55,170 bases of DNA from Gammaproteobacteria bacterium (GTDB lineage: Bacteria; Pseudomonadota; Gammaproteobacteria; Steroidobacterales; Steroidobacteraceae). Under the pieces are notes generated by a model. It saw nothing but the letters and a program-made list of their open reading frames with translations, ran no database searches and was not told the DNA's origin. Shown piece after piece: positions 40,997 through 52,687 of the stretch (positions are counted from its first letter, which is position 1; each line of letters starts with the position of its first letter). Position numbers and translations under genes: made by a program. The stretch spans positions 1-55,170 of the forward strand of contig DAHVQK010000062.1 of the NCBI GenBank assembly GCA_027317845.1, given 5' to 3'.

Positions 40997-41010
40997 GGGG
41001 GATATCCCCC
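40997..41010. repeat. Perfect palindrome between amiC and mutL
   Basis: GGGGGATATCCCCC is fully self-complementary with no spacer, so it cannot be an ordinary hairpin. It could be a protein site or chance. A CATAAT at 41052-41057 may be a mutL -10 element. Nothing else is seen in the 108-bp gap. Confidence 0.3.
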
Positions 41011-41086
41011 TCGAGCGCACTGCGAGCGCAGAACCGCGTCGCGTTCGCGCATAATTCGCGCAGCGCCCCCCATCACCCCCTCACTC

Positions 41087-42952
41087 ATGCCCATCCGCAT
41101 CCTTCCCAATGAGCTCATCGACCAGATCGCCGCCGGCGAGGTGATCGAGCGGCCCGCCTCCGTCGTCAAGGAACTGGTCGAGAACAGTCTGGATGCGCGC
41201 GCCCGGCGCATCGATGTCGAGGTGGAGCAGGGCGGGGTGGGCCTGATCCGCGTGCGCGATGACGGTTGCGGAATCGACGCCGAGGAGCTTGCGGTGGCGA
41301 TCTGCCGCCACGCCACCAGCAAGCTCGCCGAGCTCGCGGACCTCGAGTCAATCGCCACCCTCGGCTTTCGCGGCGAGGCGCTTCCCTCCATTGGTTCGGT
41401 GTCGAGGCTGCGGCTCATCTCACACCCCGCGCACGCGCCGCACGCCGCAGAGATCGCAGTGGAGGGCGGTGGCGTCTCGGCGCCGCGTCCGGCCGCTCAC
41501 CCCCCGGGCACGACCATCGAGGTGCGCGATCTGTTTTACAATGTGCCGGCGCGGCGCAAGTTCGTGCGCGGCGCGACCACCGAGCTCGGCCACATAGCGC
41601 GTCTGCTCGAGCGCTTGGCCTTGTCTCGTCCCGACGTGTCGTTTCGTCTGCGCAGCGGCGAGCGTGTTTTGCTCGATGCGCCCGCCGCCCCGGGGGCCGT
41701 GGCCGAGGATCCCGCCGCCACTGAAAGCCGCGTGGCGCAGGTGCTCGGCCGGGAGTTCATCGACAACGCGCTTACCGTGAGCCACGCCGCGGGGCCGGTG
41801 CGCCTCGCCGGCTGGATCGGCCTGCCGACCGCCTCGCGCGCCCAGCCCGACCGGCAGTTCTGGTTCGTCAACGACCGCAATGTGCGCGACAAGCTGCTCA
41901 TGAGCGCGGTGCGCCTGGGTTACCGCGATGTGTTGTATCACGGCCGTCATCCGGCCTATGTGTTGCACCTGTGGCTGGACCCGCGTCTGGTCGATGTCAA
42001 CGCCCATCCCGCCAAGCTCGAAGTGCGCTTCCGTGACAGCCGGCAGATCCACGAGTTCATCCTGCGCGCGATCGAGCGCGCGCTCGCCGCCACCCGGCCC
42101 GGGGGCGATTCGGCTCCTGCGGCGAGCGCCGCCGTGCTGCTGCCAGGGCGCTCCGCCGCGGCCGCCACGCACTTCGGGCCCGGCGTGTTGCCGCTGCGTG
42201 AGGCGGATCATCCGAGCGCCGCGCGCAGCCCGTGGGCTCTGGCGGCCACCGTGCGCGAGCCAGACGAATCCCGCGACGGGGAGCGAGGTCATCCCGGTGC
42301 GCGAGCCGCGGTGCCGCCGGGGGATGAGGGGCGCGCGGCCGCCGGTGAGGGCGTGCCCGCCAGGGGCGATCTGCCACTCGGTGTGGCACTCGCGCAGCTG
42401 CATGGCATCTACATCCTGGCGCAAAGCCGTGACGGACTGATTCTGGTTGACATGCATGCCGCGCACGAGCGTGTGCTTTACGAGAAGCTCAAGGCGGACC
42501 GTGCCGAGGCGGTCCCGGCATCACAGCACCTGCTCGAGCCGCTGGTGGTGGAGCTGAAACCGTACGAGCTCGAATCGGTCCTCGATCAGCACGTGTCGTG
42601 GGAGAGGGCGGGATTCGAACTCGATGCCCTCGGTCCGACGCGCCTCGCCCTGCGCCGGGTGCCGGCGCTGCTCGCAGGGGGACAGGTGGTGGATATTGTC
42701 AAATCCGTCGCTGAGGATCTCGGCCGGGACGGGGAGCCGCATCATCTCGATGAGGCGGCCGATCGATTCCTCGGCACACTCGCCTGTCGGACCGCGATCC
42801 ACGCGCGGCGCCGGCTCACCTTGCCGGAAATGGACGCGCTGCTGCGGCAAATGGAGGTGACCGAGCGCGCCAACCAATGCAACCACGGCCGTCCCACGTG
42901 GACGCGCCTCACGCTCCGGGAGCTCGATCAGCTCTTTCTGCGCGGACGATGA
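41087..42952 (+). CDS. mutL: DNA mismatch repair protein MutL
   Basis: Couples MutS mismatch recognition to MutH or an intrinsic nuclease and UvrD. The GHKL ATPase domain shows LIDQIAAGEVIERPASVVKE, DDGCGI, the ATSKL segment and TLGFRGEALPSIGSVSRL, then GTTIEVRDLFYNVPARRKF. A Pro/Ala-rich linker (about 350-430) leads to the C-terminal dimerisation domain (HAAHERVLYEKLK, TLACRTAIHARRRLT). The DQHA-x2-E-x4-E endonuclease motif appears as DMHAAHERVLYE, so the metal site of the nicking-type MutL is not complete. The stop overlaps miaA. Length is 621 residues. Confidence 0.96.
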   Translation: MPIRILPNELIDQIAAGEVIERPASVVKELVENSLDARARRIDVEVEQGGVGLIRVRDDGCGIDAEELAVAICRHATSKLAELADLESIATLGFRGEALPSIGSVSRLRLISHPAHAPHAAEIAVEGGGVSAPRPAAHPPGTTIEVRDLFYNVPARRKFVRGATTELGHIARLLERLALSRPDVSFRLRSGERVLLDAPAAPGAVAEDPAATESRVAQVLGREFIDNALTVSHAAGPVRLAGWIGLPTASRAQPDRQFWFVNDRNVRDKLLMSAVRLGYRDVLYHGRHPAYVLHLWLDPRLVDVNAHPAKLEVRFRDSRQIHEFILRAIERALAATRPGGDSAPAASAAVLLPGRSAAAATHFGPGVLPLREADHPSAARSPWALAATVREPDESRDGERGHPGARAAVPPGDEGRAAAGEGVPARGDLPLGVALAQLHGIYILAQSRDGLILVDMHAAHERVLYEKLKADRAEAVPASQHLLEPLVVELKPYELESVLDQHVSWERAGFELDALGPTRLALRRVPALLAGGQVVDIVKSVAEDLGRDGEPHHLDEAADRFLGTLACRTAIHARRRLTLPEMDALLRQMEVTERANQCNHGRPTWTRLTLRELDQLFLRGR

Positions 42953-43920
42953 GGGTGGCGGAGTCCTTCACTGCGGGCGCCGAATCGCGACTGCCCGTCT
43001 ATCTCCTCACGGGCCCGACCGGCACCGGCAAGAGCGACTGGGCGCTGCACCTCGCCGAGCAGGCTCCGGTGGAGATCGTCAGCGTCGATTCCGCCCAGGT
43101 GTATCGCGGACTCGACATCGGCACCGCCAAGCCCGATCCGTCGGTGCGCGAGCGCATCGTGCACCATCTGGTCGATGTCTGCGACCCGAGGGAGAGCTAT
43201 TCGGCGGGACGCTTCGTCGGGGAGGCGATCGAGCACATCACGGCCATCCATGCGCGCGGGCGCGTACCGCTGCTCGTCGGGGGCACCATGCTGTACTTTC
43301 GCGCGTTGCTGCAGGGCCTGGCGCCGCTTCCGCAGGCCTCGCCGGAGCTTCGGCGCATCCTCGATGAGCGTGCCGCACGCCTCGGCTGGCCGGCACTGCA
43401 TACCGAGCTCGCCCGGCTCGATCCCATCGCCGCGCAACGCATCCAGCCGCAGGATCGGCAGCGGATCCAGCGGGCGTTGGAGGTGTGCCTGGTCAGCGGA
43501 GAGCGACTCTCCGAGCTGCAGCGGCGCAGCCGCAGTCCACTCGCCGGAATGAGGCTCTCGGTCTGGGCGCTGGCGCCCCGTGAGCGCGACTGGCTGCACC
43601 GGCGTCTCGCCGGGCGCTTCCACGCCATGATGACCGCCGGTTTTCTGGAAGAGGTGCGCGGCCTGCATGCCCGCGGGGATCTGTCCACGCACCACGCCTC
43701 GATGCGGGCGGTGGGTTACCGGCAGCTCTGGGCCCACCTCGAGGGCGAGTGCGGGCTCGCCGAGGCGGTCGAGCGGGGCATCTTCGCCACCCGGCAGCTG
43801 GCCAAGCGCCAGTTGACCTGGATGCGCTCCGAAAACCTCGCCCGATGTCTCGATCCCGAGACGGATGAACTGTCGTGGAATCGCGACGTGCGGCGGGAAC
43901 TGCGGGAGCTTGGTCTTTGA
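42949..43920 (+). CDS. miaA: tRNA dimethylallyltransferase
   Basis: Adds an isopentenyl group to A37 of tRNAs reading UNN codons. Motifs: LLTGPTGTGKSDWALHLAE (P-loop), SVDSAQVYRGLDIGTAKPD, HLVDVCDPRESYSAGRFV, LLVGGTMLYFRALLQGLAPLP, QDRQRIQRALEV, and the C-terminal YRQLWAHLEGE and FATRQLAKRQLTWMR. The ATG at 42949 overlaps the mutL stop; an upstream in-frame ATG at 42877 would only add shadow residues of mutL. Length is 323 residues. Confidence 0.96.
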   Translation: MRVAESFTAGAESRLPVYLLTGPTGTGKSDWALHLAEQAPVEIVSVDSAQVYRGLDIGTAKPDPSVRERIVHHLVDVCDPRESYSAGRFVGEAIEHITAIHARGRVPLLVGGTMLYFRALLQGLAPLPQASPELRRILDERAARLGWPALHTELARLDPIAAQRIQPQDRQRIQRALEVCLVSGERLSELQRRSRSPLAGMRLSVWALAPRERDWLHRRLAGRFHAMMTAGFLEEVRGLHARGDLSTHHASMRAVGYRQLWAHLEGECGLAEAVERGIFATRQLAKRQLTWMRSENLARCLDPETDELSWNRDVRRELRELGL

Positions 43921-44056
43921 TTCTGGCCGCATGTTAATATCGTACGGTCGCTGTTTTCGCCCGCCGTGGAGGCGGACGCTTGCATGACCCCCCAGGGATT
44001 CCGGTTCGCTTGCCGGCTCCCGAACAACTACAAGTCGTGAGAATAAGGAGAACCCG
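43921..44056. other. miaA-hfq intergenic region
   Basis: This 136-bp gap holds a TAATAT stretch (about 43934) and a short CCGG-loop-CCGG hairpin, but no -10/-35 pair of good quality. hfq has a strong ribosome site (AAGGAG, 7-8 nt before the ATG). Confidence 0.4.
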
Positions 44057-44308
44057 ATGGCCAAAGGCCAGTCGCTCCAAGATCCATTCCTGAACGCGCT
44101 CCGCAAGGAGCGGGTGCCCGTGTCCATCTACCTCGTCAACGGAATCAAGTTGCAAGGTCAGATCGACTCGTTCGACCAGTTCGTCGTACTGCTGAAGAAC
44201 AGTGTCAGCCAGATGGTGTACAAGCACGCCATCTCCACCGTCGTGCCGGCGCGCAACGTCCGTCTGGCCTCCGACGAGGAGGGCGCGCCGGAGACATCGG
44301 CCGAGTGA
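44057..44308 (+). CDS. hfq: RNA chaperone Hfq
   Basis: Hexameric Sm-like protein that pairs small RNAs with mRNAs. The Sm1 motif ([25 protein letters not shown]) and Sm2 motif ([10 protein letters not shown]) are intact, with the proximal-face Gln and the KH pair. At 83 residues it has a short acidic C-terminal tail ([12 protein letters not shown]). It precedes hflX by 36 bp, the usual order. Confidence 0.98.
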   Translation: MAKGQSLQDPFLNALRKERVPVSIYLVNGIKLQGQIDSFDQFVVLLKNSVSQMVYKHAISTVVPARNVRLASDEEGAPETSAE

Positions 44309-44344
44309 TTCTTCTGTTGCTGAGGCTTTGCCGGGAAGCGCCAG

Positions 44345-46974
<2,630 letters not shown>

Positions 46975-46989
46975 TCGGGACGCCGCCGG

Positions 46990-48228
46990 TCACAGGCTCT
47001 CGAGTCTGCCGATGCGCTCGATCGCCGGCGGGTGGGAGTAGTGAAACGCCACGTACAGGCGATCGGGGGTCAGCGTGCTCGCGTTGCTGCGATAGAGCTT
47101 GACGAGGGCCGATGCAAGATCCGCCGCGCTCGCGTGGCGGGCGGCGAAGCGGTCGGCCTCGAACTCGTGGCGGCGCGACCAGAGCGAGGAGATCGGGGTG
47201 ATGAAGAAGAGCGCGGCTGGCGCCGCGAACGCGAACAACAGCAGCGCCGCATGCGCCGACGGGCGGGGTACGCCGAGGACGTGATAGAAGCGGGCTGAGG
47301 CCGCCAGAGAGCCAAGCAGCGCAAAGCCGGCAAACATGCCGGCCATCGAGGCGAGGAGGCGGGAGCGCACGTGCCTCAGGCGGAAGTGGCCGAGCTCGTG
47401 CGCGAGCACCGCCTCGATCTCCGGCGGATCGAGCTCACCGAGCAGGGTGTCGAAGAACACGATGCGCTTGTTGCGGCCGATGCCGCTGAAGTAGGCGTTA
47501 CCGTGTGCGGAGCGGCGCGAGCCGTCGATGACGAACACGCCGCTCGATTTGAAGCCGCAGCGCGCGAGCAGCGCCTCGATGCGCTCTTTGAGCGCCGTGT
47601 CCTTCAGGGGCGAGAAGCGGTTGAACAGCGGCGCGATGAACGCCGGCCAGGCCCACGTGAGCACGAGGGTCGCCGCCAGCCAGCAGGCGAACACCCACAG
47701 CCACCACCGGGGGCCGGCGCGCATCATGAGCCACAGCGATGCGAGCACCAGGGGGCCCCCGAGGAGTACGGCGATCGCGGTGGTTTTGGCGAGATCGGCG
47801 AGGAAGATGCCCGGTGTCGTGCGGTTGAAGCCGAATCGGGCCTCCAGCGCGAAGGTGCGCCACAGCGACAGGGGAAGTCCGACGAGCAGGGAAATGACGG
47901 CGACCGTGCCGATGACCGCGGCGCCGAGCCAGGGCTGCCCCCAGCCGCTTCGTCGCCACAGGGCATCGACGGTGGCGATGCCACCACCGACCGTGAGGGC
48001 GAGTGTGAGCGCCGCATCGACCACGGCCCCGAGGCGCGCCAGCGTGACTTTGGCGAGGGTGTAATCGGCCGCTTTGCGGTGCTCTTCGGCGGAGACCTGT
48101 CCGGCAAACGCGCCGGGGACGCGATCGCGATGCGCCCGCACGGCCTCGATCTGGCGGGCGGAGAGCCACCACTCCACGGCCAGACCCGCGATGACGAGCG
48201 CGATGAACAGCAGAGTGAGTGAGGACAT
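46990..48228 (-). CDS. M48-family membrane metallopeptidase (Ste24-like)
   Basis: An integral membrane protease of 412 residues. An N-terminal helical region (SLTLLFIALVIAGLAVEWWL and four more segments) precedes the catalytic zinc motif VLAHELGHF; the third ligand is the Glu in RRHEFEADRFAA. The layout is that of Ste24/CAAX protease homologues, which cleave or quality-control membrane proteins. Bacterial substrates are largely unknown. CATACT lies 8 nt before the ATG, with GGGGA between them. It is the last gene after DUF779 on this strand, with a 50-bp gap. Confidence 0.9.
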   Translation of the reverse strand: MSSLTLLFIALVIAGLAVEWWLSARQIEAVRAHRDRVPGAFAGQVSAEEHRKAADYTLAKVTLARLGAVVDAALTLALTVGGGIATVDALWRRSGWGQPWLGAAVIGTVAVISLLVGLPLSLWRTFALEARFGFNRTTPGIFLADLAKTTAIAVLLGGPLVLASLWLMMRAGPRWWLWVFACWLAATLVLTWAWPAFIAPLFNRFSPLKDTALKERIEALLARCGFKSSGVFVIDGSRRSAHGNAYFSGIGRNKRIVFFDTLLGELDPPEIEAVLAHELGHFRLRHVRSRLLASMAGMFAGFALLGSLAASARFYHVLGVPRPSAHAALLLFAFAAPAALFFITPISSLWSRRHEFEADRFAARHASAADLASALVKLYRSNASTLTPDRLYVAFHYSHPPAIERIGRLESL

Positions 48229-48236
48229 GGGTCCCC

Positions 48237-48242
48237 AGTATG
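48237..48242 (-). promoter_or_regulatory. Putative -10 element of the M48 protease gene
   Basis: CATACT on the minus strand lies 8 nt before the ATG. It is weaker than the other cases because of the first base and because a GGGGA stretch could serve as ribosome site. Confidence 0.25.
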
Positions 48243-48278
48243 GCAGATCGCTATCGCTCCGGTGAGCGCCCCGCGTCC

Positions 48279-48656
48279 CTATGCGGCGCCATGGCCGACG
48301 GGCGGGAGCGCGGCTTCCTCCTCGGGGGTGTACAGGCGTGAGCGGGTGAGGAAGCGCATCCCGAGCGGTCCTTCGAGGGAGAACATGCCGCCGCGGCCGG
48401 GCACGACGTCGATGATGAGATGCGTGTGCCGCCAGTACTCGAACTGCGCCGCGCTCATGTAGAAGGGTTGCCCGCCGATCTCCCCGAGCAGCGCGTCCTG
48501 GTCTCCGACCATGAGCTCCCCGCGCGCGTAGCACATGGGGGAGCTGCCGTCGCAGCATCCCCCCGACTGGTGGAACATGAGCGGGCCGTGTCGCGCCACG
48601 AGCTGGCGGATCAACTGCAGGGCCGCCTCCGTGGCGCTGACACGGCTCGCATCCAT
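48279..48656 (-). CDS. DUF779 protein, aldehyde dehydrogenase partner
   Basis: A soluble 125-residue protein of the DUF779 family. The hallmark HQSGGCCDGSSPMCYARGEL carries three cysteines, followed by QFEYWRHTHLIIDVVPGRGG and GMRFLTRSRLY. Genes of this family are regularly next to NAD-linked aldehyde dehydrogenases of the AcoD/ExaC group. The biochemical role is unknown; the Cys cluster suggests metal or thiol chemistry. It starts 1 bp after the dehydrogenase stop, so it is co-transcribed from the sigma-54 promoter. Confidence 0.92.
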   Translation of the reverse strand: MDASRVSATEAALQLIRQLVARHGPLMFHQSGGCCDGSSPMCYARGELMVGDQDALLGEIGGQPFYMSAAQFEYWRHTHLIIDVVPGRGGMFSLEGPLGMRFLTRSRLYTPEEEAALPPVGHGAA

Positions 48657-48657
48657 C

Positions 48658-50178
48658 CTAGAAGAACCCGAGCGCCTTGGGCGAGTAGCTCACCAGCAGA
48701 TTCTTGGTCTGCTGGTAGTGATCGAGCATCATCCTGTGGGTCTCACGCCCGATGCCCGACTGCTTGTAGCCGCCGAACGCCGCATGCGCCGGATACGCGT
48801 GGTAGCAGTTGGTCCACACGCGTCCCGCCTGTATGCCGCGCCCCATGCGGTAGCATGTGTTGGCATCCCGCGACCACACGCCGGCGCCCAGGCCGTAGAG
48901 CGTGTCGTTGGCGAGCGCGAGCGCCTCGTCCATGTCCTTGAACGTGGTCACCGCGACCACCGGGCCGAAGATCTCCTCCTGGAAGATGCGCATCTTGTTG
49001 TCACCCTTGAACACCGTGGGCAGGATGTAATAGCCGTCCTTGAAGTCCCCGCCCAGGCGGTTGCGCTCGCCGCCGATCAGGCATTGAGCCCCCTCCTGGC
49101 GGCCGAGATCGAGGTAGGTGAGGATCTTCTCGAGCTGCTCCTGTGAGGCCTGTGCGCCGATCATGGTCGAGGGGTCGAGCGGGTCGCCCTGCTTGACGTT
49201 CGCGACGCGCTTGAGCGCGCGCTCCATGAAGCGCTCGTACACGGACTCCTGGATGAGCGCGCGTGAAGGACAGGTGCACACCTCGCCCTGGTTCAGCGCG
49301 AACATGGTGAAGCCCTCGAGGGCCTTGTCGAAGAACGCGTCGTCCTGATTGCAGACATCGGCGAAGAACACGTTCGGTGACTTGCCGCCGAGCTCCAGTG
49401 TCACGGGGATGAGGTTCTGCGCCGCATACTGCATGATGAGCCGGCCGGTGGTCGTCTCGCCGGTGAAGGCGATCTTGGCGATGCGCTTGTTCGAGGCGAG
49501 TGGTTTGCCGGCCTCCACTCCAAAGCCGTTCACGATGTTGAGCACGCCAGGGGGAAGCAGATCCCCGGCGACCTCGATGAAGGCGAGGATCGACAGTGGC
49601 GTCTGTTCGGCCGGTTTCAACACGACGCAGTTGCCCGCGGCGAGCGCCGGCGCCATCTTCCAGGCCGCCATCAACAGCGGAAAGTTCCACGGGATGATCT
49701 GGCCGACGACGCCGAGCGGCTCGTGGAAGTGGTAGGCGACGGTGTCGCGATCGAGCTCGCAGGCAGTGCCTTCCTGGGCGCGGATGCAGCCCGCGAAATA
49801 GCGGAAGTGATCGATGGCGAGCGGCAGGTCGGCGGCCATGGTCTCGCGGATGGGCTTGCCGTTGTCCCAGGTCTCCACCGTGGCGAGGTACTCGAGTTTC
49901 TCCTGTATCCGATCGGCGATCCTGTTGAGAATCACCGCCCGCTCGGCCACCGAGGTCGCGCCCCAGGCGCCCTTGGCGGCATGGGCGGCATCGAGCGCGA
50001 GCTCGATGTCCTCGGCCGTGGAGCGCGGCACCTCGCACAGTGCCCCCCCGGTGACCGGCGTGAGGTTGGTGAAATACTCGCCGCGGACGGGCGGCACCCA
50101 CTTCCCGCCGATGTAGTTGCCGTACTGTTTCTTCAGCTGGACTTTGACCCGGCCGTGAGTGCTCGGATTGATGGACAT
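48658..50178 (-). CDS. NAD-dependent aldehyde dehydrogenase (AcoD/ExaC type)
   Basis: Oxidises an aldehyde, probably acetaldehyde, to the acid. The 506-residue protein has [34 protein letters not shown] with the general-base Glu, and the catalytic Cys in [16 protein letters not shown]; the double-Cys CTC form is typical of the ExaC/AcoD branch. The C-terminal [20 protein letters not shown] and SGIGRE complete the fold. GAGG lies 8 nt before the ATG, and a sigma-54 promoter lies 39 nt further upstream. It is followed by DUF779. No alcohol dehydrogenase is in this cluster. Confidence 0.95.
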   Translation of the reverse strand: MSINPSTHGRVKVQLKKQYGNYIGGKWVPPVRGEYFTNLTPVTGGALCEVPRSTAEDIELALDAAHAAKGAWGATSVAERAVILNRIADRIQEKLEYLATVETWDNGKPIRETMAADLPLAIDHFRYFAGCIRAQEGTACELDRDTVAYHFHEPLGVVGQIIPWNFPLLMAAWKMAPALAAGNCVVLKPAEQTPLSILAFIEVAGDLLPPGVLNIVNGFGVEAGKPLASNKRIAKIAFTGETTTGRLIMQYAAQNLIPVTLELGGKSPNVFFADVCNQDDAFFDKALEGFTMFALNQGEVCTCPSRALIQESVYERFMERALKRVANVKQGDPLDPSTMIGAQASQEQLEKILTYLDLGRQEGAQCLIGGERNRLGGDFKDGYYILPTVFKGDNKMRIFQEEIFGPVVAVTTFKDMDEALALANDTLYGLGAGVWSRDANTCYRMGRGIQAGRVWTNCYHAYPAHAAFGGYKQSGIGRETHRMMLDHYQQTKNLLVSYSPKALGFF

Positions 50179-50217
50179 GGAAGTGGCCTCGCAGTTGAAC
50201 CGTTGTGCCCCTCACAC

Positions 50218-50233
50218 TGCAAGGGACATGCCA
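50218..50233 (-). promoter_or_regulatory. Sigma-54 promoter of the aldehyde dehydrogenase gene
   Basis: On the minus strand TGGCAT-GTCCC-TTGCA matches the -24/-12 consensus TGGCAC-N5-TTGCW with one difference. The predicted start of transcription, about 50207, gives a 29-nt leader to the ATG at 50178 with a GAGG ribosome site. Confidence 0.85.
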
Positions 50234-50291
50234 CGGCCACGGATGCCTCCATCGACGTGGCTGCGGGCATCCTTGCGAGGGGCTGCTGAGA

Positions 50292-50313
50292 CTGCAATGA
50301 TGCGCCATTGCAG
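50292..50313. promoter_or_regulatory. Inverted repeat upstream of the sigma-54 promoter
   Basis: CTGCAATG and CATTGCAG form a perfect dyad with a 6-bp spacer, about 60-95 bp upstream of the -24 box. This is the usual distance for an enhancer-binding-protein site. No exact second copy was found before the porin promoter, so its role is uncertain. Confidence 0.4.
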
Positions 50314-50381
50314 CGCCAAGCGTGATGTTCCGCGGCGAAACGGATGTGCGTCGCCGGAAGTGTGGCGCAACGGAACAGTGC

Positions 50382-52526
50382 TCAGCGCAGAGCGACCGTG
50401 AAGCCCGCGAATACGTTGAACCCGGGTGCGGGCTCGAAGTACGCCCCGTTGGCCTGGTCGACGATCACCGCGCTCACGTAGCGGCGATCGAGCACATTGT
50501 TCAGCCTCAGGAAAAGCTCGAGACGTTGCGCTGCGATGCGCATCCGATAGCCACCGCTTACGTTGAAGACAGGGTAGGCGCCAGCGTGCTCACTGTTCGT
50601 CGCATCGACCGGGATGGCGCCGAGGTACTGTCCGCTCACGCTCGCATGCCAGCCGAGGTCGCCGCCCCAGGTCAACTGCGCATAGGCGTCATTGCGCGCA
50701 ACGCCGGGCAGGCGGTTGCCGGAAGCTACCAGCACCGTCGGAGTGCGGCACGGTGCCGCCGTACAGGTGCGATAGGCGTCGATGAAGACGGCATCGACAT
50801 AAGTGTAAGCGACCCGCAGCCGCCACTCCGGCGCGAAGACGTAGTCCGCTGACGCCTGCGCTCCGCTGCGGCGGGTGCGCCCCGCGTTGACGTAGGTCGA
50901 GCGGCCGCCGGCGCTCGTCAGGACGACGATCTCGTCGTTCGTATGGGTGTCGAAGGCGGCGACATCCGCCGAGAGATGGCGGCCCAGGCGCATCTTGGCA
51001 CCAATCTCACCGTCGTTGCTGCGCGAGGGACGCAGCGCGAGATTCAATCCCGGCTGGCCGTCGGGCCGATACGCGAGCTCGGAGGCGAGGGGAGTGCGGA
51101 ATCCCTGGCCGAATGAGGCGTAAAGGTGCAGCCACGGGCGCGCCGCGTAGAGGACCCCGAGCACCGGGGTGGTGGCCGTGTAGGTGATCACGCCGCTGCC
51201 GTTGCCGCCGGCGAAGAAGTGATCTTCCGTGATGAAACGCACCTCGCTGTGACGCACCCCGGCCGTAAGCGTCCAGGTCCGAGTGAGAGCGAGGCTCGCC
51301 TGCGTGTATTCATCGATATTGCGCGCGATGTCGTTCTCATCGCGCCGCAGCGCGCCCTCGACACCCAACGTGCCGCCGACGAAATTGTCGAAGCCTCTGC
51401 GACGCTCGTTCTGCGTGTCGTAGCTTACCCCGGCCACCGAGGAAAGCGCGTGGCCCGCGAGCGCTCCCTGCCAGCTCCAGCGCGCATCGCCGCCGCCAAA
51501 GGTCCGATGGAGGTCCACGACGCCGCCGGAGCTGGTCGGGGGTTGCTGCGCGCCGACCGGGATCGAGAGGTACTGCAGCACCGTCCGGTGGCCGTAATAG
51601 CCCATCAGGCGCAGCGACTGGTGGGCGGTGAGCTCGAGGTGGTAGATGAGACCGCCTTGCTGCTGCTCGAGGCTCTTGCGGGTGTCGAACGCCAGCGCCG
51701 TGGCGGAGGTCTGATCGGGGTTCGAGGCGACCTGGGCTGCGGTGAGGCCCTGGGGATCGTTCGAATCGGGACGGGAAAGCACGTTGGCGACGAGCGTGAG
51801 GCTGCTGTGCCGGCTCAAGGCGTAGTCGACCTTGCCGTTGAAGGACTCGCTGCGGGCGCTCTGGTGGGGCCGGAAGCCCCGCCAGGAGAAGTGGGTGAAA
51901 TCGAGGTTGTAATCGAGTCCCCCGATCGCATCGCTCGCATCGATGCCGGCCCGCACGGCGCCGAAGCCGCCGAAACCGATGTCCGTGCGCACGGTGCCCG
52001 GGGAGGTTCCCCGGGCTGTGAACAGTTGGATGACGCCCCCCGAGGAGTTGCCGTAGAGCGCGGAAAACGGCCCCTCGAGCACCTCCACGCGCTCGGCAGA
52101 GCCGAGATTGAACTGCGAGATCTGCCCCTGGCCGTCCGGACCACTCTGCGGGATGCCGTCCTGGTAGATGCGCACCCCGCGCACTCCGAAGGCCGATTCC
52201 GCGCCGATGCCGCGGATCGAGATCTGCTGATCCTGGGCGTAGTTGTACTGATTGCGCGCGAGCAGCCCCGGAACCGACTGCGCGCCGTCGGCGAAGTTCA
52301 CCCCGGGGGCGTCGGTGCGCAATTGCGCGCCCGAGAGACTCGCGATGCTCGCGGCAACGTCGAAGGCGGGTGTGGCGATGCGCGTCGCCGTGACCACGAT
52401 GTCCGAGAGCGCACCCTGAGCGGCTGCGCGGGTCGGCGCCGGGGCGCCCACGGCCATCGCGACCGCGATGAGGGCGCCGGTGACACGTGAAGATACCGCC
52501 GCTCGAGACCGGGACATCGTTTTCAT
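50382..52526 (-). CDS. TonB-dependent outer-membrane receptor
   Basis: A receptor of 714 residues. A signal peptide (SRVTGALIAVAMAVGAPAPT) is followed by a possible TonB box (DIVVTATRI), the plug domain (VPGLLARNQYNYAQDQQISI, RGIGAESAFGVRGVRIYQDG, ERVEVLEGPFSALYGNSSGG) and a 22-strand barrel. It ends GFTVALR rather than with an aromatic residue. The ligand is unknown. It lies between the porin and the aldehyde dehydrogenase on the same strand but beyond a terminator, so it has its own promoter; no sigma-54 site is seen there. The second ATG (52517) is also possible. Confidence 0.9.
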   Translation of the reverse strand: MKTMSRSRAAVSSRVTGALIAVAMAVGAPAPTRAAAQGALSDIVVTATRIATPAFDVAASIASLSGAQLRTDAPGVNFADGAQSVPGLLARNQYNYAQDQQISIRGIGAESAFGVRGVRIYQDGIPQSGPDGQGQISQFNLGSAERVEVLEGPFSALYGNSSGGVIQLFTARGTSPGTVRTDIGFGGFGAVRAGIDASDAIGGLDYNLDFTHFSWRGFRPHQSARSESFNGKVDYALSRHSSLTLVANVLSRPDSNDPQGLTAAQVASNPDQTSATALAFDTRKSLEQQQGGLIYHLELTAHQSLRLMGYYGHRTVLQYLSIPVGAQQPPTSSGGVVDLHRTFGGGDARWSWQGALAGHALSSVAGVSYDTQNERRRGFDNFVGGTLGVEGALRRDENDIARNIDEYTQASLALTRTWTLTAGVRHSEVRFITEDHFFAGGNGSGVITYTATTPVLGVLYAARPWLHLYASFGQGFRTPLASELAYRPDGQPGLNLALRPSRSNDGEIGAKMRLGRHLSADVAAFDTHTNDEIVVLTSAGGRSTYVNAGRTRRSGAQASADYVFAPEWRLRVAYTYVDAVFIDAYRTCTAAPCRTPTVLVASGNRLPGVARNDAYAQLTWGGDLGWHASVSGQYLGAIPVDATNSEHAGAYPVFNVSGGYRMRIAAQRLELFLRLNNVLDRRYVSAVIVDQANGAYFEPAPGFNVFAGFTVALR

Positions 52527-52590
52527 TCTGATCGGGACAACCGGATGGACTGCGCCGGCGCCATCTTACGGGCAGTGCGCGCCGGCGGGC

Positions 52591-52608
52591 ATCATGAAAA
52601 TCATGAAT
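52591..52608. repeat. Tandem 9-bp repeat upstream of the TonB receptor
   Basis: ATCATGAAA and ATCATGAAT are adjacent (52591-52599, 52600-52608), 65 bp before the start codon. Each contains the self-complementary TCATGA. It may be an operator for the receptor gene. It does not match a standard Fur box well. Confidence 0.4.
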
Positions 52609-52629
52609 TGCCCCGGGCGGCGGCGCGGG

Positions 52630-52669
52630 AAAAAATGTGCCGGTGAGCCCACGCAGGGGTCACCGGCAC
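52630..52669 (-). terminator. Intrinsic terminator of the porin gene
   Basis: On the minus strand a 14-bp stem with one mismatch (outer arm GTGCCGGTGA and its complement, 5-nt loop) is followed by ATTTTTT. It lies 18 bp after the porin stop codon and separates porin and TonB receptor transcription. Confidence 0.88.
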
Positions 52670-52687
52670 CGGAGACGCCGCGCCGTG

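Noticed and set aside
41001-41006. GATATC core of a 14-bp palindrome as a promoter hairpin
   Set aside because: No loop is possible and no -10/-35 element is linked; chance in GC-rich DNA is likely.
48229-48242. M48 gene as an exact member of the 7-nt leaderless group
   Set aside because: The spacing is 8 nt, the hexamer is CATACT and a GGGGA could serve as a ribosome site, so it is only a weak example.
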